From Planctomycetales bacterium (GTDB taxonomy: Bacteria; Planctomycetota; Planctomycetia; Pirellulales; JAEUIK01): a stretch of DNA of 34,470 nucleotides. The stretch is from positions 1 to 34,470 of the forward strand of contig JAGQPT010000270.1 in the NCBI GenBank assembly GCA_020426575.1. The letters run 5' to 3'. Within the stretch, counting starts at the first letter, position 1, and every line of letters begins with the position of its first letter. Made by a program: the position numbers and the translations under genes. Below the pieces are notes generated by a model. It did not search any database and was not told where the DNA came from. It saw only the letters and a program-made list of their open reading frames with translations. Positions 8,084 to 15,583 of this stretch are shown in pieces.

Positions 8084-9277
8084 ATGCGAACCGAAGATCG
8101 AACCATGGCAACGGCGAAACCATTCCGACGTATTTCCCGTCGTCGACTGAGTGCCACGGGCACGTGTGTCGTGGCCCTGCTGGCCGTCGCGATCACCGCG
8201 GGATCGTCACAGTGGGCGCGGGCCCAGGCGCTGGGACCGGCGGCTCCTTTCTGCATCGGCGGCGTCGACTCGACGATCACCGGCGGCTGCGGTGAAGCGG
8301 GCTGGGACAACATGGGACCGCTCCCCTGGCAACAATACGCCCAGGGTGAATACGTCGGCCACGCCCGTACGGCACACGTTCCCGAATACCGGCTCCGCGT
8401 CGACGACACGCTCGACTTCATCTATCGGCTCACCCGCGATCCGTCGGCCCAGCCGTATCGCCTCAACGTTGGCGACGAGTTGCGTGTCGAGTCGTTCGTC
8501 GACCCCGACATCAACCGCGACCTGCTGGTACAGCCCGACGGCACGATCACGCTGCGTCTGCTCGGGCAAGTGCAAGCGGCCAACCGCACGGTGCAGGAGC
8601 TGCGCAAGGACATCGACGATCGCTATCGCGAGTTCTACAACGAGCCAGCCATTTCGGTGATCCCGCTCAAGGTCGACACGCGACTGGAAGACCTGCGCGA
8701 CACGATCAACGGCCGTTTCGGCCAGCGTGGCCAATCGCTGGAAGTTCGCGTTACGCCCGAAGGCACGGTGCAACTGCCCGCGGTCGGTTCGGTGCCGGTG
8801 CAGGGCATGACGCTCACCGAAGTCCGCGTCGAACTGCAGCAGCGTTACGGTGCCGAGTTCTCGGGCCTGGAAGTGATTCCCGTGCTGCGGCTGCGGGCCC
8901 CGCGTTACGCCTTCGTACTCGGCGAGGTGCAAGCCGGGGGCCGCTTCGAGCTCGTGGGACCGACGACCGTGATGCAGGCACTCGCACTGGCCGGCGGTCA
9001 CCGCGTCGGTGCCAACCTGCGGCAGGTGGTCGTCTTCCGCCGCGGCGACGATTGGCGGCTGATGGCGACGATGCTCGATCTGCGCGGAGCGGTTTATGGC
9101 AAGAGCCCGGGTCCTTCGGACGAAATCTGGTTGAACGACTCGGACATCGTGATCGTGCCGAAGGCGCCGATCCTGGTCGTCGACGAGTTCATCGACTTGG
9201 TGTTCACTCGCGGCATGTACGGCGTGCTGCCGATGCAGGGCGTGAGCCTCAACTTCTCGAAGCTGAGCACGCTGTAA
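8084..9277 (+). CDS. Polysaccharide export protein, Wza/SLBB type
   Basis: 397 residues. ATG 8084 is preceded by the purine-rich GAGAGAGAA about ten bases upstream; ATG 8105 is an alternative with no better site. The signal peptide has a twin-Arg-like basic start (RRISRRRL), then VVALLAVAITAG, with probable cleavage after WARA near residue 47; no lipobox cysteine is seen. The poly-export domain spans about 125-200 (YRLNVGDELRVESFVDPDIN, VQPDGTITLRLLGQVQAANRT). Two SLBB-like beta-grasp segments follow (about 220-280, VRVTPEGTVQLPAVGSVPVQG; about 285-370, YAFVLGEVQAGGRFELVGP then TVMQALALAGG). Family members form the outer-membrane channel for capsular or extracellular polysaccharide. The C-terminal part (VDEFIDLVFTRGMYGVLPMQ) takes the place of the Wza helix. 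No Wzc kinase or Wzx/Wzy genes are in the window, so the substrate is unknown. Confidence 0.88.
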   Translation: MRTEDRTMATAKPFRRISRRRLSATGTCVVALLAVAITAGSSQWARAQALGPAAPFCIGGVDSTITGGCGEAGWDNMGPLPWQQYAQGEYVGHARTAHVPEYRLRVDDTLDFIYRLTRDPSAQPYRLNVGDELRVESFVDPDINRDLLVQPDGTITLRLLGQVQAANRTVQELRKDIDDRYREFYNEPAISVIPLKVDTRLEDLRDTINGRFGQRGQSLEVRVTPEGTVQLPAVGSVPVQGMTLTEVRVELQQRYGAEFSGLEVIPVLRLRAPRYAFVLGEVQAGGRFELVGPTTVMQALALAGGHRVGANLRQVVVFRRGDDWRLMATMLDLRGAVYGKSPGPSDEIWLNDSDIVIVPKAPILVVDEFIDLVFTRGMYGVLPMQGVSLNFSKLSTL

Positions 9278-9283
9278 GCCAAA

Positions 9284-9330
9284 CGCCCGCCCGCATGACG
9301 ATCGGAGCCACGCGTCACGCCGATCGGGCG
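9284..9330. terminator. Inverted repeat between convergent genes, possible bidirectional terminator
   Basis: GATCGG (9300-9305) pairs with CCGATC (9320-9325). An outer CGCCC (9284-9288) can pair with GGGCG (9326-9330), with an unpaired stretch on the left side. It lies in the 107 bp between the ends of the export gene and the convergent DUF11 gene, where a shared terminator is expected. No T-run follows on either strand. Confidence 0.35.
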
Positions 9331-9384
9331 CGTCCCACATATTGCCCCTTCCCCGACGACGGGGCCGGCGAATTCGGATGTGCT

Positions 9385-12252
9385 CTAGTCGGCGAAGACG
9401 ACGGTCGGTTCGTCGCGCGTGACCGGTGTCGAGAGGTCGTCGCTGGCCAATTCGACGCGCAAGCGTGATTCGCCGGCGCGAACGGCCTCGACCTCGACAG
9501 TGAACGTGGTGTCCGCCCGAGGCGCCAGTCGCGGGATCGGATCGAACACGACACGATCGGCCGCGACTGTGTGGCGCACCGGCCCGCTGGCGTCGATCGC
9601 CTGCATGGTCGGCGGAATCACGGCCGTGACGCGGACGTTGCTGGCGGCCTTCGAGCCCTGGTTGACGACGCGAATCTCGTAGGCGGTGCGGCCCCCCACT
9701 TCCACGGGGTCCTGCACGTCGCGCACTTCGAACGAGACGGCTGCCAGACCTTCGATGTCGATCGTCTGCGACAGTTCGGCTCGCAGGCCCTGGGGCGTGG
9801 TGCTTTCGACGATGAGCGGATGGGCCCCCTCTTTGACCGCCCGGGCGCTGAGTTTCACGTCAGCCGGCTGCTGCGGCGGCAACTCCGTCAGCAACCAATG
9901 CACGGTGCGCGTCGTGGGGTCGTAGTAGCCGGCGTTGTTGGCGTCGACAAACTCGAGCCCGTCGGGAACGTGGGCCGCCAACTGTACGTCGTGGGCCGTC
10001 GCCGTACCGGGATTGTGCAGCGTGAGCGTGAACGTTCCCTCGCGCTGCAGGTAGCGCTGCGTGGGCCCCTCGAAACGGACCTCGAGCTTCGGCGCGACCA
10101 CCTCGACGCGGCTGGTCTCTTCGGCGGTGAAGTCACCGGCGGCGTAGGCAACGAGCCGGTTGTCCGTAACGCCCGCCTTGGTGGCGGTGAGCATGAGGTC
10201 GAGCTCGCGAACCTGCTTGGGGCCGAGATCACCAACGTCGTAGACCAAGCGCTGACCGCCGGGATGGTCGAACAACTCGGGGACGTACTCTTCGAGCCGC
10301 ACGGCATGGGCGACGCCCGTCCCCACGTTGGAGATCTTGATGACCAGTCGGGCCAGGCTGCCCACCAGCACTTCTTCCGGCGCCGCCGCTTCGATCTGCA
10401 ATTGGGGCTTTGTCACCGTGGCTCGGGCCGTCGACTCGGCGCCGACCAAGACGCGCGCCACGCTGCCCATGTCGCCTTCTACCTCGGGAACGATCTCCAT
10501 CTCGAGCTGGCGTTCTTCACCGGGTTCGAGGCTGCCGAGGGACCAGACGATCCGGCCGCCGTCGTTCTGCGCCTGGGGGTGCGTGCGCGAGAGCGTGGCG
10601 CCACGCGGCACTTCGTCGTGCACTTCGACACCATGGGCCGTCACTTGTCCGGTGTTACGGACAAAAATCTCCCAAATGGCGGGGCGACCAACCTGTGCTT
10701 CGACCGGTGCCCGCTTTTCGATACTGACACTCGCCTGCTGGACGCCTTCGAGCTGTGCGGGACCAGGCTGACCATGCCCCGACTCTGCCGACACGCCGAC
10801 TTCGGACGACCGCGCCGCCTGAGCCGTCGTATCGCCGAACGGCTGAGACACACCGACCGACTCGTGGGCCGAGGCGCCGGCTGGGCGGGTGAAGGCATGT
10901 GCTGTCGGTGGTGCTTCAGTCGAGTCGGCAACGTCGCCGTATTGCGACCCGCTGGATGACCGGCCATAAGATTGCTCGTCGTACGGCTGTTTGTCATAGG
11001 GCTGTTCACTGATGGGCTGCTGGCCGTATGGCTGTTGGTCGTACGACTGCGCAGCGTAAGAAGGCTGTTGGCCCACGTCGCTTCTCGTGTCGGCGGTGCT
11101 TGATTCGTAAGCGTTTGAACCGTGGGCGTTTGTGGCGTAGGCGTCGGCGCCATACGTGCCCCCGCCATATGGTCCCGTGACATCACCATTCGTGGCTGCG
11201 GTGTCGGCAGCAACGTCGTCGAGTGGTGCGGCCGGGGCGGCGCTGGGGCGTGTGACCGGTTCGAGCGGAGCGGCCGCGGCGCCGTATTGTGGACGTAGCG
11301 GATTGCCGCCGTCGCGCGCCATCGAGTTCCCGGCGGCCGCGTTTTCGTAGGGTCCACCGATTTCGGACGGGGCCAATTCATCAGCACCGTAGGCCGAGGC
11401 CGCATTCACGTCGACGTCTGCGTCGGCCGCGTTCGCCGCCAGGGCGCCCACGGCGGCACCCACACCGGTCGCCAGCGCAGCGCCTGCCGCGCCGCCACCG
11501 TCCGGCGCATGTTGGTCGCCGTATTGTTGCCCGTACTGGTCGTAGGCACCGGTGCTTGCGCCGGCACCGCTGGGTTCGGCGGCAGCCGCGGCGTACTGAC
11601 CCGAATCGGTATACTGGCCCGAGCCGTAACTGTCGCCATACGGCTGAGCGGCATACTGGTCGCCGGACGGCGGCTGAGCGTATGCACCACTCGATGCGGT
11701 GACGTCATCGTGAGGGGGCAACAAGTCTTCCCGCGGCGGCAGCATGTCAGCGGCCTCGCCCAGGGCGTGTGCATCGACCGGCGGCGTCAGTTCGTTCAGC
11801 GCCGATTCGGTCATTTCGACCGCTGCGGACGTCACGTCGGCCATCTCGCCGGGCGGCTCGGTTTCGACCGGCTGGATGCCGGCAAACGCAGCCGCGGCCG
11901 TGGGAATTCCCGAGACGTCGCCGCCGGAGGCGCCAGCGCCATAAGAACCGGCGGACGTGGCGTTGCCGTACGAGTTGGCCATCGGGGCAACACCTGACCG
12001 GGCAAACGGGTCGGGGGCTGCGTCCGGCGGGTCGGTCGACTCGCCGAGTGCATCGTCGTCAGTCTGGGAGGTCGCATCCGTCTGTGCCGTCGCGTCGGCT
12101 TGAACCTCGCCGCTCGGCGGTTCGGCATCGCTGACTTGTTCGCTGTCGCCGCCACCGAAGTAGCCCGTGGTCCATGCCACGCCGCCGGTGCCGCCGGCGG
12201 TGATCGTACTGATGGCGGCGGCAATCAACGACCATTTCTTTGACTTGATCAT
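9385..12252 (-). CDS. DUF11-repeat surface protein with Tyr/Gln/Gly-rich low-complexity region
   Basis: 955 residues. The start at 12252 (MIKSKKWSLIAAAISTITAG) gives a basic N-terminus followed by a hydrophobic signal-anchor; the open frame beyond it to 12450 is not protein-like. Residues about 35-500 are low complexity: an acidic Asp/Thr/Gln-rich part, then Tyr/Gly/Ser/Gln-rich stretches such as QPYGDSYGSGQYTDSGQYAA and hexapeptide-like repeats (YDQQPYGQQP, SEQPYDKQPYDEQSYG). Residues about 508-955 form four DUF11-type beta-sandwich repeats of about 105-118 residues, each with the pattern V.N.G...A..V...VP.G (for example VRNTGQVTAHGVEVHDEVPRG, LHNPGTATAHDVQLAAHVPDG). DUF11 repeats are typical of secreted or cell-wall proteins, and many planctomycete surface proteins carry them. 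Probably an anchored envelope protein; its partner is unknown. Confidence 0.85.
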   Translation of the reverse strand: MIKSKKWSLIAAAISTITAGGTGGVAWTTGYFGGGDSEQVSDAEPPSGEVQADATAQTDATSQTDDDALGESTDPPDAAPDPFARSGVAPMANSYGNATSAGSYGAGASGGDVSGIPTAAAAFAGIQPVETEPPGEMADVTSAAVEMTESALNELTPPVDAHALGEAADMLPPREDLLPPHDDVTASSGAYAQPPSGDQYAAQPYGDSYGSGQYTDSGQYAAAAAEPSGAGASTGAYDQYGQQYGDQHAPDGGGAAGAALATGVGAAVGALAANAADADVDVNAASAYGADELAPSEIGGPYENAAAGNSMARDGGNPLRPQYGAAAAPLEPVTRPSAAPAAPLDDVAADTAATNGDVTGPYGGGTYGADAYATNAHGSNAYESSTADTRSDVGQQPSYAAQSYDQQPYGQQPISEQPYDKQPYDEQSYGRSSSGSQYGDVADSTEAPPTAHAFTRPAGASAHESVGVSQPFGDTTAQAARSSEVGVSAESGHGQPGPAQLEGVQQASVSIEKRAPVEAQVGRPAIWEIFVRNTGQVTAHGVEVHDEVPRGATLSRTHPQAQNDGGRIVWSLGSLEPGEERQLEMEIVPEVEGDMGSVARVLVGAESTARATVTKPQLQIEAAAPEEVLVGSLARLVIKISNVGTGVAHAVRLEEYVPELFDHPGGQRLVYDVGDLGPKQVRELDLMLTATKAGVTDNRLVAYAAGDFTAEETSRVEVVAPKLEVRFEGPTQRYLQREGTFTLTLHNPGTATAHDVQLAAHVPDGLEFVDANNAGYYDPTTRTVHWLLTELPPQQPADVKLSARAVKEGAHPLIVESTTPQGLRAELSQTIDIEGLAAVSFEVRDVQDPVEVGGRTAYEIRVVNQGSKAASNVRVTAVIPPTMQAIDASGPVRHTVAADRVVFDPIPRLAPRADTTFTVEVEAVRAGESRLRVELASDDLSTPVTRDEPTVVFAD

Positions 12253-12316
12253 GCGTGCACCTGTCCGTGGATTCCGCTTTTGAGGCCCGCCCGCTGTGTG
12301 TGAGGAGCGATCTGCA

Positions 12317-12360
12317 GCGATGCCGGGGGGATGTCGAGACCGTCCGAGTGCTGGCATCGC
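12317..12360 (-). other. Perfect 8-bp inverted repeat upstream of the DUF11 gene
   Basis: GCGATGCC (12317-12324) and GGCATCGC (12353-12360) are exact reverse complements separated by 28 bases, 65-108 bases upstream of the DUF11 start codon in its presumed leader or promoter. A role as an mRNA stem or protein-binding site is inferred only. No clear promoter boxes are seen in this 264-bp gap. Confidence 0.3.
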
Positions 12361-12516
12361 GGCGCGAGGCGGAGTGTTTTGCGACGCGTAGGTAACACAT
12401 TCCCCGCGACGCGAGAAGATCAGTTCACCCGCCGCGGCCACGCACCGCACGTGCTAGCAGTTGATGCCTTCGTCGTGTGGCGAGGCAGAGTTCGCCGAAG
12501 CGCCAGGCGTGGAACT

Positions 12517-12885
12517 TCAGGACCGCTGGTCTTCGGGGCCGTAGCGACCGCGGTACTCGTCGACGGGATACTTCTGGCGGTTCTTGACCATCTTGGCAGC
12601 CAGGGCGGCGGCTACGTCGACATCCAACTCGTTGGCCAGCGCCAGAGCGTAACAGAGCACGTCGGCCAGTTCGTCGGCAATGTCCGCCAGCTTGTGGGGA
12701 TCATCGGCAAGTCGCCGCGACGCCTCGGCATCGATCCACTGGAAGTGCTCCATCAACTCGGCGGCCTCGATGGCCAATGACATCGCCAGGTTCTTCGGTG
12801 CGTGAAACTGCCGCCAGTCGCGCTCGTCGACAAATTCGCGCACCAGCCGGCGGCACTCGGCGACGGTCGTCTCTCGGTCGTTCAT
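12517..12885 (-). CDS. MazG-like nucleotide pyrophosphohydrolase (dCTP pyrophosphatase type)
   Basis: 122 residues, all-alpha NTP-PPase fold, the usual length for the short MazG-like/RS21-C6 (DCTPP1) group. It is expected to hydrolyse a (d)NTP to the monophosphate and pyrophosphate, with mispaired or modified dCTP-like nucleotides as typical substrates. Conserved elements: WRQFHAPKNLAMSLAIEAAELMEHFQW (residues 24-50) with the magnesium-binding E40/E43 pair, and the second metal motif around DELADVLCYALALANELDVD (E72, D75), followed by KMVKNRQKYPVDEYRGRYG at the C-terminus. The protein is complete and all metal ligands are present. It lies 56 bp downstream of the pseudo-receiver gene on the same strand and may be co-transcribed with it, although no functional link is obvious. 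Confidence 0.9.
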   Translation of the reverse strand: MNDRETTVAECRRLVREFVDERDWRQFHAPKNLAMSLAIEAAELMEHFQWIDAEASRRLADDPHKLADIADELADVLCYALALANELDVDVAAALAAKMVKNRQKYPVDEYRGRYGPEDQRS

Positions 12886-12941
12886 GGCAGCAGCATCTCC
12901 CGGGCCAGCGGCCGAACCGTCCGCCTTGAGCCGACCTCGAC

Positions 12942-13949
12942 TCAGGCGGCCTCGCCATCAGTGTAGAGCGCGGGGGCCGGCGCGTCGTCGAAGCCGGGAA
13001 GCGACAACTGCCGTGGTGGATTTCGGCGCTCGTGGTAGCGATGCCGATACTCTTCGCCGAGTCGCACGATCAACTGCATGATCAACAGCCCGGCGCGGGT
13101 CATCACGTGGCGCGAACTACGGGAACCGAGCCCTCGAACCAGTTCCTCGAGCACGTGCAGGTGCATCTCCATCGTTTGCATTGGGGTGAATCCGGCGAAC
13201 GCCAGCAGCTCGGCCAGTTCGGCGAGTTCCTCGGCCAGGTTGCCGTCGCCCATCACGACGTAGGCCCGCAACAACTCGCGATAGTGGGCCAGCAGGTTGG
13301 CCGGCACACAACAGGTGATATCGTCGACGCCGGCCGCCGTCGTGTTCGAGGTTTCGGCGTCGTCGTAATCGACGCCGTCTTCAAGTTCGTCGCTTGTCAT
13401 CGCACGCACGAAACCGCGCTGTTCGCCGATCAGCCGAATCGCCTCGGCGTGTTGCTGGCGGAGGCGGTGTTGTTCGTGTTGCACGAACTTGCGGTTCTCG
13501 CGCAACAGGCGATGGCGCTCGACGGCCCGAGCGACGGTCCAGATCAGCGTGCGGGTCGTCGTCGTGTTGACACAGGTGTAGCCGTCGGCGCCGACTTCGT
13601 AGCAGAGGGCCGTCATCTCCTGCTCGCTCTGATCGCCGAGCACGATGACGGGCTGGTCGCCGACGCCGGCCTTCATTCCTTCGAGCAACTCAAGGGCGTC
13701 GAGGTGTTCGGGATCGTGGCTGAGCAGGACGGCGTCGAAGACTTCGTCGCGGAGCCGACTGATGCCGGCCGATTGCCCGCAGGCTTCCTCGAGCAGCACG
13801 TCCGAGGCACTGTCCGAGGCGAACGCCTCGGCGAGCCAGCCACCAGTGCGATGGGGGCTCGTGATGAACAACACGCGCAGCTGCGGCGGGAGCGCCTTCC
13901 AGCACCCTGCCGGCATCTGATTGACTGCGTCGCGCAGTCCCGCGCTCAT
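12942..13949 (-). CDS. Pseudo-receiver protein with C-terminal helical domain
   Basis: 335 residues from 13949 (MSAGLRDAVNQMPAGCW); AAGGACG lies about ten bases upstream and the longer open frame is not protein-like. Residues about 24-140 follow the CheY-like receiver pattern (LRVLFITSPH, FDAVLLSHDPEHLDALELLEGMK, QPVIVLGDQ, YEVGADGYTCVN). The phosphorylation residues are missing: T30/S31 replace the acidic pair, S77 replaces the phospho-acceptor Asp, G105 the conserved Thr/Ser and N128 the Lys. A coiled-coil linker (ENRKFVQHEQHRLRQQHAEA) leads to a C-terminal helical domain (about 225-310, LLAHYRELLRAYVVMGDGNLAEELAELAELLAFAGFTP) that resembles, by eye, the N-terminal partner-recruiting domain of RsbU. 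The protein is therefore probably a phosphorylation-independent adaptor or partner-switch component. No output enzyme or DNA-binding domain is visible. Confidence 0.7.
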   Translation of the reverse strand: MSAGLRDAVNQMPAGCWKALPPQLRVLFITSPHRTGGWLAEAFASDSASDVLLEEACGQSAGISRLRDEVFDAVLLSHDPEHLDALELLEGMKAGVGDQPVIVLGDQSEQEMTALCYEVGADGYTCVNTTTTRTLIWTVARAVERHRLLRENRKFVQHEQHRLRQQHAEAIRLIGEQRGFVRAMTSDELEDGVDYDDAETSNTTAAGVDDITCCVPANLLAHYRELLRAYVVMGDGNLAEELAELAELLAFAGFTPMQTMEMHLHVLEELVRGLGSRSSRHVMTRAGLLIMQLIVRLGEEYRHRYHERRNPPRQLSLPGFDDAPAPALYTDGEAA

Positions 13950-14020
13950 CGGCACGCGTCCTTGCTGGTCATCGTTCGGGCCCCGCCATTGCCTGGACAG
14001 GCTCAACGCCCCTGCTAGCT

Positions 14021-14063
14021 GTCCGCCTGTGGTGCGATCGACTGGGTCGCACCCATCGCGGAC
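14021..14063 (-). promoter_or_regulatory. Nested hairpin in the pseudo-receiver mRNA leader
   Basis: GTCCGC (14021-14026) pairs with GCGGAC (14058-14063), and inside it GGTGCGA (14031-14037) pairs with TCGCACC (14047-14053). The two stems are separated by a symmetrical 4+4 internal loop, and a 9-base loop caps the structure. All 13 pairs are perfect. Given the minus-strand promoter at 14095-14123, it would start about 25 bases after the transcription start and end about 70 bases before the start codon. It could be a regulatory leader element or an operator; no known riboswitch is recognised. Confidence 0.5.
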
Positions 14064-14094
14064 GGACCGAGCGTTTCGCCCGACAGGCGCGGCT

Positions 14095-14123
14095 ACTCTA
14101 TCGGCTGCCCTAGCGGGGGTCAA
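14095..14123 (-). promoter_or_regulatory. Sigma70-type promoter for the pseudo-receiver gene
   Basis: On the minus strand, TTGACC (14123-14118) and TAGAGT (14100-14095) are separated by exactly 17 bases, a 5/6 and a 4/6 match to the consensus. The predicted transcription start is near 14088, giving a leader of about 138 bases for the gene starting at 13949. Confidence 0.5.
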
Positions 14124-14198
14124 CATCGCCTGGACGACCGCCGCAGACATCTGCTCGGGGCCTTGCCGGCGCCAGCCGACGTCGGCGGAGCACTGATA

Positions 14199-14226
14199 TT
14201 GCTCAGTTGCCCCGTGCACTTAGAAT
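14199..14226 (+). promoter_or_regulatory. Possible promoter for larC
   Basis: TAGAAT at 14221-14226 is a 5/6 match to the -10 box. TTGCTC at 14199-14204, 16 bases upstream, is a weak -35 box. The predicted start near 14233 would leave a leader of about 57 bases before the LarC start codon. Confidence 0.35.
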
Positions 14227-14289
14227 GGGCAAGCTGGCGGGGCGGCGACATGTGTATCCGACCTTCACGCAGCCAGAACGACACGACGT

Positions 14290-15474
14290 ATGAAGATTGC
14301 CTACCTTGACTGTTCGAGTGGTATCAGCGGCGACATGACGCTCGGCGCGCTGATCGACGCAGGCGCCGACCTGGCCGCCGTGCAGCGCGGCATCGACTCG
14401 CTGGGGCTGCCGAGTTGCACCTTGCGGACCGAGGAAGTCAAGAAGAAGGGCTTCCGCGCCACACAGCTCACGGTCGAGCATGAACCGGAGCACGCCCATC
14501 GCCACCTCAGCCACATCGAGAAAATGATCGACGGCAGCGAGCTGTCACCCAGGCAGCGCGAACTGGCGCTGCGCATCTTCCGCCGGCTCGGCGAGGCCGA
14601 AGCCAAGGTGCATGGCACGACGATCGAAAAGGTCCACTTCCACGAAGTCGGGGCGGTCGATTCGATTGCCGACATTGTCGGTGTGGCGATCGCCTGGGAC
14701 CTGTTGGGGATCGAACGGGCCGAGGCGTCGGCCGTGCCGACCGGCTGCGGCGAAATCACGATCGCCCACGGTCGTTGCAAGGTGCCCGCTCCGGCCACGG
14801 CCGAGTTGCTGCGCGGTGTGCCGCTGGCGGGCAGTTCGATCGAGGCCGAGTTGACGACGCCCACCGGTGCCGCCATCCTCGCCGCGCTGGTCGAATCGTT
14901 CGGCCCACCGCCGAGCATGACGATCGACGCGATCGGCTACGGCGCCGGACAGCGCGACCTGGAAGAACAGGCCAATTTGCTGCGGCTGCTCCTCGGCACG
15001 GCAAGCGCATCCGCCAGTGGCGACACCGTCTGGGTGCTGGAGACGAACCTTGACGACGTGACGGGCGAGATCATCGGCCATTGTACGACTCGCCTGCTGG
15101 ACGCCGGTGCGCTGGACGTCTACACGACCGCGATCCAGATGAAGAAGAACCGGCCGGCGGTCAAACTCTCGATTCTCTGTGACGACGAGCATCTGGCCGA
15201 GTTGGAGCGGATCGTGTTTGCCGAGACCGCCACGTTGGGTATCCGCCGGTGGCGCACCGAGCGCGACACGATGCGGCGCGGCGAGCACACGGTCGCGACG
15301 CAATTCGGTGACATCACCGGCAAATTGCGCTGGCAGAGCGCCAGCGACGTGACGTTTCATCCCGAGTACGACGATTGCCAGCGTCTGGCCACCGAACACA
15401 ACGTGGCGCTCAGCGTCGTGCAGCGGGCGGCCCGACGGGCCTTTCGCGCCAGCGACGTAACCGCGGACGAATGA
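14290..15474 (+). CDS. larC: LarC, nickel-pincer cofactor nickel-insertion protein
   Basis: 394 residues. LarC (DUF111) inserts nickel into pyridinium-3,5-bisthiocarboxylate mononucleotide in a CTP-dependent reaction, finishing the nickel-pincer cofactor used by lactate racemase and related LarA enzymes. The N-terminus MKIAYLDCSSGISGDMTLGA is the family signature. Further conserved stretches are the His-rich EHEPEHAHRHLSHIEKMI (about 58-75), VHFHEVGAVDSIADIVG, PTGCGEITIAHGRCKVPAPATAELL, TPTGAAILAALV, GYGAGQRDL and, in the C-terminal CTP/nickel domain, ETNLDDVTGEIIGH, DVYTTAIQMKKNRPAVKLSILC and TLGIRRWRTERDTM. Both halves are in one continuous frame, unlike the Lactobacillus plantarum gene, where a ribosomal frameshift joins them. 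No larA, larB or larE is in the window, so the client enzyme must be encoded elsewhere. Confidence 0.95.
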   Translation: MKIAYLDCSSGISGDMTLGALIDAGADLAAVQRGIDSLGLPSCTLRTEEVKKKGFRATQLTVEHEPEHAHRHLSHIEKMIDGSELSPRQRELALRIFRRLGEAEAKVHGTTIEKVHFHEVGAVDSIADIVGVAIAWDLLGIERAEASAVPTGCGEITIAHGRCKVPAPATAELLRGVPLAGSSIEAELTTPTGAAILAALVESFGPPPSMTIDAIGYGAGQRDLEEQANLLRLLLGTASASASGDTVWVLETNLDDVTGEIIGHCTTRLLDAGALDVYTTAIQMKKNRPAVKLSILCDDEHLAELERIVFAETATLGIRRWRTERDTMRRGEHTVATQFGDITGKLRWQSASDVTFHPEYDDCQRLATEHNVALSVVQRAARRAFRASDVTADE

Positions 15475-15583
15475 CCGGCACGCACATACGAGACGTGCAC
15501 ACTGAGAGAAGCGTTTTCATAGCAACGACCGACGCGCCCGCAGCGGTCGGTTCACGCGAGAGCCCGATACGGAGGTCGAGGCA

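Larger units (their letters stand above)
13950..14289. other. Intergenic region between divergent pseudo-receiver and LarC genes
   Basis: 340 bp holding promoters in both directions and a nested hairpin, each listed separately. No coding sequence is seen; open frames across it are rich in Arg/Pro and lack homology. About 140 bases would form the leader of the pseudo-receiver mRNA. Confidence 0.5.

Noticed and set aside
9571-10959. 462-codon plus-strand open frame opposite the DUF11 gene
   Set aside because: Antisense shadow: the minus strand encodes four recognisable DUF11 repeats and the plus-strand translation has no coherent domain.
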